A model generated the notes under the pieces. The model searched no databases and was not told the DNA's origin. It was given only the letters and a program-made list of their open reading frames with translations. The position numbers and the translations under genes were made by a program. A stretch of DNA of 64,000 nt from Ustulina deusta (taxonomy: Eukaryota; Ascomycota; Sordariomycetes; Xylariales; Xylariaceae), in NCBI GenBank assembly GCA_023159155.1, contig JAJNNX010000039.1, positions 186,001-250,000 of the forward strand, in the 5' to 3' direction. The first letter of the stretch is position 1. Each line of letters begins with the position of its first letter. This document shows, one piece after another, positions 56,892-64,000 of the stretch.

Positions 56892-58894
56892 TCATAAATC
56901 AACGCCAGCGCCGGGCCTTTGTGAATGCTTGGGCTTGCCAAGTGTTAGCTGGCCTAGGGAGATAGCTCTGGCTGCTCTCTTCCTGGAGCTATTGTCGACT
57001 TCGTCTTCAATGTTTGTGCCAAAGGCGCCGAAATCGTGAAACGGTTGTTCTTCCCGTGGAGTTCTGAAGACATCCGAATCGTCGTCTATGCTCGCACTTG
57101 GGGGTTCCGCATCGTCATCGTCGTCGTCGTCATCATGATCAAACACTGATACGTTCACGGGCGCTGATTGGTTTGTATCGAGCTTGTGCATTGTTTGGGA
57201 CATCATCTCAACGATGTGAGATAACTTGGCAACACGTATTTCAAGCGCGTGTCGAGCAGCGCGCTCAGCTTCGAGCAACGCCTGTAGTGTGTTGTAGTAA
57301 TCCGGGGTGAGTGCACCAGACGCATCTTTTGGTAAGCTGGGTAAGCTGGTTGCACCTCTTATCGTAACATTTGATGTGGGTCGGGGAACATCTCTCGTAG
57401 ACGGGTGAAGAGAGCCAATGAATGTCTTTTCATCTCCAAAGGATACATTCGATTGCTCGGAAATACTGTAGCCAGAAGAAAAAGGCCCGGTATCAACGGG
57501 TAAGTTCTGGTGAAGCAGCGTTTCTACAGCAGCGGCACTTGTCCCTGCGTATGTAGTAGGTGGCGCCGTTGGAGCGAGGGACGCCGGATGGCGAAGAGCA
57601 TGGGAGTAGTTATCGATACCCGGCACCACGTGAAAGAGTTGAGAAACAAGTCTCTCGAGTTTCTGGTTCTGCATCTCTAGGGTTGCTACACGATCCTCCA
57701 AGCTTGCGGCCTCAGTGATCTTCATGGTGCTTATAGGGCCGAAATTGAAAGGCTGTGGTGGTGTGTGTATCGGTTGAACCTCCTCCTCGTGAGTCTCCGT
57801 AGTTAGCTCGGTCGTCTCAGTCAGCTCGGGTTCCCCGCGTTGAGAAATCGATAAATCGGAAGACAAAGGCCGGGCATTTTGGCTTGCTCTCCAGTAGCGG
57901 ATTTCTGCGCTACGTTTCCGGACAAGTCCATGCTCTTCTGAGACGTCCTGTAGCTGTGACAAACTCCTCGATCTCCGACGAGTCGGGAAGACGTCAACGG
58001 AAACAGCGCGACCGATCGACTCGGGATCATGTTCATTGACCATATCATTGCCTTGGGCACTTGCTGGCCGTGGGGACAGACCCAAGATATCTATGCCTTC
58101 ATCCCGTAATTTAGAGCTGACAGGCCCACTAGACGTCGTCGCAGCTCTCCTCCTCAGAAACGCTGAATCTGACTGTAGGGAGTTGCGTGCACTGTGAATT
58201 GCCATGTAATCGTCCGGTCCGATCGAATGCGACCTCAGTGCCTTATTAAACTCAGTAATAGGTAAAGATACCGACCGTTTTGGTTCGCTTTCCGGACCAC
58301 TCGAGTCTCGCTCCCGAACAACGGGCTCCTAAGATGCAAGGCTTAGTCGTTTCCGAGGACGTGTCAAAGAAGGCGCTCTGGGGATTGTAAAATACTCACG
58401 CTATGATGAGATGGGCATATCTGAGCTTCAGAGTCAGACGCCGAACGACTAGCCCTCTTCCTGTTGCGTTTCCCAAAGAGTCTGCCGATTGCCACTCTGA
58501 AGGACGACTTCTTCCGAGAAGGTGATGCCGCGTCTGTAACATCGCTCAAGTTCGAATATCTTACAGCACTGGATCGGTTGGTACGTCGTCGTCGTACGGG
58601 ATTCGAAGTCGTTGAGGCTTGACTTGGGCCGGACTGAGCAATCGAGTTGGTCTTCTCCTCACGGGGAGCATTGACGGCTGCGTTTGGCGATGCTGCCCCG
58701 GAATCTCGCTCAGCCACCGGGTCAAGCTGCTCTGGTAGCCCCTCTTGAGGGGTACTCGACACAGGGTTCATGATTGGAAACTCGTCATCGGGGATGGGAA
58801 TAGGCCCACTGATCTTGCCGCGAATGTTGGAGCGTGGTGGCGGCCGGCTAGGTCGGGTTCGACCGGCGTTTGAGCCGGACTTGAATAGCTTCAT
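56892..58894 (-). CDS. Coiled-coil protein of unknown function
   Basis: Two exons (58894-58400 and 58328-56892) encode 643 aa, with a 71-bp GTGAGT...TTAG intron in phase 0. The family is not recognised. The N-terminus is basic and Ser/Pro-rich (MKLFKSGSNAGRTRPSRPPP), with a strongly basic patch IGRLFGKRNRKRASR near residue 145 that could act as a nuclear or membrane-binding signal. Two heptad-type helices are visible, LEDRVATLEMQNQKLERLVSQLF in the middle and LEAERAARHALEIRVAKLSHIVEMM further on. An eight-Asp run follows the second helix. The long frame, low-complexity Ser/Thr content and clean splice suggest a real, mostly disordered scaffold-type protein. Confidence 0.8.
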
Positions 58895-61800
58895 TATGCG
58901 TGAAAATCGATAGTTCTGTATGGTTGCTCTGGCAAGGCCGTTACGCGAGGCAAACGACGACGGGCAGAGAAGTGGCGAATGAGTCTGATGACCAGCGACC
59001 CATCATGGTTTACTACAATGCCACCTTCCCTACTTCATACATCGAAGAGGATATCGTCCAGCAGTCCTCTACACGTACGCATCGCTAGCAATGCGAGCAA
59101 ACGAGACACAGTCGTCGGGATCCGAAGCAGAAAAGGTACGAGGTCGCTCACAGTCGGGTCACTCCATAGCAGGCAATGGCAAAGACAGGCTCGGGAGGGA
59201 TGAAGATCCTCAGGCCCATTTATGAATGGATAGTACCAAGGGAGGCGACAAGTTCGGAGGCGAAGCGTTGCTTGCGCGCGTCGTAACGGATTTTCTGCAA
59301 CGGCCATGCAGCGCCTGAACCCAGACCTCAAGCCATATTCACCTGGTTAGCCAATGTACCATGGTGTGGTGGCGTTATGAAACATGCAGCCCAGCACCGT
59401 TGGCCGGAAAGGGTCAATCTAAGACACCCGACAGGGGAGCCAACAAGAGACACCAGGCCAGAAACCGGGGCCAGAGAGGAATCTCAGAGGTTGAATGATG
59501 CAGCCCTTGCTCGGACCTGCATGCCACACATGCCATACCTAACACTGCACTGCACTACACCAGACAATACAGTAGGTACCACAGGCGGTCCGTGTCCTCA
59601 CCACTGTCTATTACCTGGATTTCGGGATTCGGGCTGCTCGTGATTGGCCGGTGGAAGTCGAAATGGAATGGGTCAAAAATCATGGAGATGGCAGCAGGTC
59701 GGGAGTATACAGGATCAATAACGCGCAGAGGCAGAGATGCACTAATCATATCTGAGAGCTGTATCTGCCATTGGAAGGGATAGTAGTGTACAGTAAGTAT
59801 ACAGCGTGACCTAGCACCTACCAGGTAACCTCTAGTAGGGATGTAGTATACCTACCTAGAGTATACCTAGTAGGTATACTTACTAGTATACGTGCCACAT
59901 GGCAACATGATGCTACTGCTGATGATTAAGTATTTATTCATTTTTATACTAGTCATGAGTTTGCCAGTCAGGGACCCCCTGCAGCCTAGCCAAGGGAGGG
60001 CAGCCAAGCGAGGTGATATAGTAAGTAAGCAGGTATTTCACCCTTTCTGAAGTTCTCGTATAGCGCAATACGTCGATCCAGAGTGACTATAACTGAGTCG
60101 TGAACTCTTTGACTCGGAAACAACTAATATACCTTAGGCATGTTGCGGGCAAGCGGGTAGATATCAATGACGAACTATGTCTAACACTGATAGACTATAG
60201 TGCACACTTAGTGTCTTGACGTCTTGGCAGGTGCTTGAGCCCTTTGAATATAACTTATCAGTGAGACCTGTATCCGGCGTGGAGATAGGTACACTACTTA
60301 CTTCAAGAGGTAGATAGACACAGGTATGTATACATAAACTAATACCTACCTACTTACATAGATAGACCACATATGCATGTCAACCAGGACGCCACCCAGA
60401 GCCCCCTTTTTCCGGCGTGGAGGGTATAGGGTATATAGATAGATGTAGATGCCGTATATAAGCGCTGCAGTGGGTTACATTTTGGCCGCATGAGAATGAA
60501 TCCTCCGCGACGCGACCGTCTGGGCACCTTCCAATTCCTACTCCCAGATCTCACCGAAAAAAAAAGGTGCCCCAAGACCTGATTGTTTGGGTTGCAACAC
60601 GTCGAAAAAAAAAAAAAAAACGGGCGCTGTTGTTACAGCACAATATGCGTAATGTGTGCCGATGCAAGCTACTCTCACTAGTAAGTTGCATGCCCCTTCC
60701 ATCCTGCGCTAAAATATCAATCACACTGCTACACTACGGCATGCCACAGCATTCGATTCGCACGTTCATTCATTCGCGTCGAGGACTTTTTTTTTTTTTT
60801 TTTTTTTTCTTCGCGACTTAATTGGGCCGAATAGTGTAGGGATAAAGTATCTGGAATGTCGGATACTGTACACTAGCGTACACATTTGATTAACTTGTAC
60901 TGCCTACCTACTTGGTCTAGATTCTGCCCATCTTCAGACATGGCTTAGACGAAAGGTCTGCCGCAAGCGGCAACGAAGCCACGACTCACTTGCTTCGGGT
61001 TGAACATCTCACATGGCAGGGCATAATCGCATAATCAGACCCGGTGCGGAGAAAGGACACGGACGGTTTGATCTGTGGCTCAGCCCCGTGGTTCTTCATT
61101 ACACGAGACATGATCGCAATGCCAGGTCGGAGGTATGAGGTAATACCCTATCTAACGTACATATAGGCTGTCTAGGATGTAGTCTAGGTGGTCTCCGTGT
61201 TGGCGACCTCGCGTCCTTGGGTGGGTTCCTATGTATGTAATGGGCAGGCAGTATACCTACACTACAGTGGGTAGGCCGTTTACCTACTACGGTAGTAGGT
61301 TAGGTAAAGTGCCTTGGCGGGTACGGCGCTTTTTCAGACCTCTCTCTCTCTCCTCTGCGGATGTCTCCGCGTTGAAGGTCATGCGCATCATCCCCGCACA
61401 AGGCATGGAACTCTGAGGGTATCACAAATCCAACCTACGTGTTTAAAAATACCACCCCCTTAAGCAAGCTATGGGTTAGGAGCTCTCTCCCTCTCTCTCT
61501 GCCTGCCCGCCTCTCTGGTCACGATGAAGGACACAGGGCAGGGACGGGGTGCACCCAAGATAAAACAGAAGCCGTGTTATAGTGTGGTCCCTGGCATGTG
61601 TTACCCGAGTGACGAACAAAGCCGTGACGAGACAGCTTTTTATTTTTTTTTACCAAACATCTCTTTGTTTTTTATTGGGTACTACTGTCCGGATACAGAT
61701 AGCCTCTACGCCTTGGCAATACCCAATCTGGACACGGCTTGATTCGCCGACACTTCCGCCGCCATCGCCTGTCCCGCCTCTGCCCCCGCGCGCATCCCTC

Positions 61801-63080
61801 TGTCTACCTACCCTACCCTCTCGTCCTATCACCTACATTGTGGCGTACAGACTACCGACGTACAGCCGTACTGCGGTTTGCGTGTGTTGGGTGTGTGTGC
61901 GCGCGTGTGTGTGGGCAACCATGCGAGCTGCAGAGACCTTCGTGTGCCGGGTCTCGTCGCGTCTGGACTTGACGCCAAATCCACCAGACCCAATGGACCT
62001 GAGGGAGTCCTGTATGTTGCCACTGTTCTCCTCCATGCAGGGTAATCATCGTGCATTGTTTGAAGCGGCGAATTGTCGTCGGGGAACGAGCGAATTCCGC
62101 GACTGGACGACACAGCTGCGCGTAGGTGCGTGACTGTAATATGTTTACCTATGTATGTAGTAAGTAGCATGTAGGACTGCCTAAGGATAAACAAAGAGAC
62201 GTTGCTTCTAGCTACACTAGACGATCCGGGAAATCTATGCTACCTAACCTACCAGGACCTGCCAGCGACGACAGTGCGCGTGCTAGGTATGCCACTACAC
62301 TACATGGTATGTTGGTCCTGTTCTGCTCTGACGTTGTGCCACGTGTGTTCGGAGGATTTTTTGAACTAGACAAGACTAGACTCGATAGATTACACACCTA
62401 CAGTATGTATGTCAAGGTATGTAATGTGGTATGGTACATAATGGTAGGTAGAACAAGAACATTTTGTGCGCAGCTCGTCGACAATACGTTGCAGCTCTAC
62501 ACTTCCACTAGACACCAACTGGACAAATACTATATACGCTACTGTAACGCATTGATTATTTCATGCCGGTAACTCTATCTATCTATCCACACATCCTACC
62601 TTAGTGCTGAGCCCCACGACCAAGAACCTGAAACCACCAATGGAGGAGGAGAGGGATACAGCATCATCGTCTGATGTTCATGGTCAACCCTTGCAAGAAG
62701 CGAATCCACCGAACCTCTCAAACATGAATTGGGTAACCACTCACGTTGTATCTACGGTAGATTCGGAAGCGGATCATATGTTTCAACTATTGACAAGGGT
62801 TTCCTCTCTCTTCCTCTCTCTCGCTCTCTCTCAACCTGTCAAAGACGCCCAATGGCCTCACACTAGAGATGCCAGCTAAACTAGTGGGTTGGGATCGACC
62901 GCCAATGACGAAGGTTACATATGCCTACTCCCGACTGTCATGTAGACGGAGATATTTGCTTCTAGAGCATTCCACTTGAAATGGTTGCATGAAAGCCGGC
63001 GGCGGCAAGGCTGCTTTGCTTGATTGATCGTGAGCGAATGGCTTCGTGCTCGACACGAGCTGAGTAATTGAGCCCAACAA
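58895..63080. other. long gene-poor tract
   Basis: No supported gene in about 4.2 kb. It contains GTATAC/TAGGTATAC-rich sequence at 59,770-59,900, poly-A at about 60,606-60,620, poly-T of about 27 at 60,787-60,809, CT repeats near 61,340 and 61,485-61,515, and TCTCTC runs near 62,806-62,832. Frames of up to about 180 codons (61,582-62,133) lack motifs and overlap on both strands. Confidence 0.5.
60787..60809. repeat. poly-T tract
   Basis: This is an uninterrupted run of more than 20 T residues in non-coding sequence, possibly the poly-A tail of a minus-strand retroposed sequence. No source gene is recognised. Confidence 0.7.
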
Positions 63081-64000
63081 TTATGCCGCCTCGATAGACG
63101 TCACATCGACATAGCGGAGATCTGCGTTGCTCTCGAGCCAGTCCATCCAGCTGCTGAGAAACTTGCTTCCTCTATGTCGGGAGCAAGGGGGTGAAAAACA
63201 CGAGTTAGAAATCCTGATTTCATGTCGCAACGTGCGTGACAAGATAGGGAGCATCTGCGGATAGATGCAACCAGCCGAGAGAGGAGGACAAGACAAAGCG
63301 GGTTACTTACCTCCTCACAGTTTCCGAATCGCCCACCACTACCAGTGACCGTTTCGGCCGGGTCATGGCAACTGTAATTAGTTATTCCCCATCTCTCCAG
63401 ATTCGCAAGCACCTGTTGTGACGCAGGAAGTAAGGGGCAGGTATGCGTGACTCACCATTTAACCGGCGTTTCTCGCTTAGAAAGCCAACCTCGCCGTCGG
63501 CATTGCTCCGAACCAAGCTTACGATGACCGCCTCCTTCTCACGGCCCTGAAATCCGTCGACAGATCCGAGCTCAATGCCGGGGAAGGCGTCCTTGAGCGG
63601 CGCCAAGAGGCCGAGCTAATTACGGATCGCGTCAATGCCGAACTCCAACGGACGACTGGGCATGCATTCCCACTCACCTGCGCATTATAAGGCGTGACAA
63701 CCGCGATATCTGTGGGTTTCACGCCGGCATGGACGAGCTGCCCGACGTGCTGTCGCACCAGGGCCGCCTCCATCTCGTTGCTTTTGCTCTCGCCGTAAAG
63801 TGACCTGATGCTCCCTTTCTTCCCCGTGGTCTCCTCCTCCTCGTTCTTCTCCGGGAAGTCGCCGCCCTGTGTGTCAATAAAGATGACGGGCTCATTGGTG
63901 TTTTCCGTGTCCTCGACCCCGTAAGGCAGGTCTCTGAGCAACCGACTCTTGACGGCTTCTGCAGCAATCAGCTTAGACTCGTATAATCGGTCCGATGGAA
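63081..64000 (-). CDS. SF1 DNA/RNA helicase, Hcs1/SMUBP2-like, 3' portion (partial at right edge)
   Basis: Four terminal exons are visible: beyond 64,000 to 63678, 63615-63456, 63371-63311 and 63171-63081. They give about 211 codons of the C-terminal RecA-like domain in one frame. Motifs in order are [38 protein letters not shown] (motif IV region), [20 protein letters not shown] (motif V) and, rebuilt across an intron, [20 protein letters not shown] (motif VI). This order and spacing are those of UPF1-type SF1B helicases, closest in memory to yeast Hcs1 and human IGHMBP2/SMUBP2. The N-terminal part with the Walker A motif lies outside the window. No R3H or zinc-finger tail follows, which favours Hcs1 over IGHMBP2. 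Confidence 0.9.

Noticed and set aside
61582..62133. 183-codon plus-strand frame
   Set aside because: Low-complexity Pro/Ser-rich translation in a repeat-containing non-coding tract, with a comparable frame on the opposite strand.

Overview
The window comes from a filamentous ascomycete (Pezizomycotina; a Sordariomycete or Xylariales-type fungus is my guess). The genes are split by short introns of about 45-140 bp with CTAAC-like branch points. They include a Zn2Cys6 regulator, a two-subunit fungal fatty acid synthase (FAS), Cdc14, a KEOPS subunit and a decayed HET gene. Gene-rich blocks alternate with long AT-rich, gene-poor tracts that carry only relics.

Layout. Bases 1-509 hold the 5' end of a minus-strand gene that runs off the left edge. 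Bases 510-5,541 are gene-poor and contain an exact 116-bp tandem duplication. Bases 5,542-31,099 form a secondary-metabolite cluster: FAS beta (minus), a 2-methylcitrate-dehydratase-like PrpD protein (plus), a cis-aconitate-decarboxylase-like protein (minus), a citrate synthase (minus), FAS alpha (plus), a Zn2Cys6 transcription factor (plus) and an MFS exporter (minus). A YrdC/Sua5-like gene follows at 32.7 kb and a secreted HD-domain protein at 36.3 kb. Bases 37-46 kb are mostly degenerate, with HET and LITAF-like pseudogenes and one possible small Cys-rich gene. From 46 kb conserved genes return: Pcc1 (KEOPS), Cdc14, a type-B carboxylesterase, a secreted M28 peptidase and a coiled-coil protein of unknown function. 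After a gene-poor 4 kb, the 3' part of an SF1 helicase (Hcs1/SMUBP2-like) runs off the right edge.

How the cluster should work (inference from families). The dedicated FAS makes a medium-chain acyl-CoA. The citrate synthase condenses it with oxaloacetate to an alkylcitrate. The PrpD protein dehydrates this to an alkyl-aconitate, and the CAD-like protein decarboxylates that to an alkyl-itaconate, which the MFS protein would export. This is the logic known for oryzines and sporothriolide, but I see no P450 or oxygenase here, so the product may be a plain alkylitaconate or an isomer such as piliformic acid. Three control regions of the cluster carry a CGG-N10-CCG palindrome with extended arms, and the citrate synthase/FAS alpha region has a related form. 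This is the most interesting regulatory signal in the window.

All exon boundaries were read by eye from splice consensus, reading frame and protein-family continuity. Most multi-exon models close exactly in frame.
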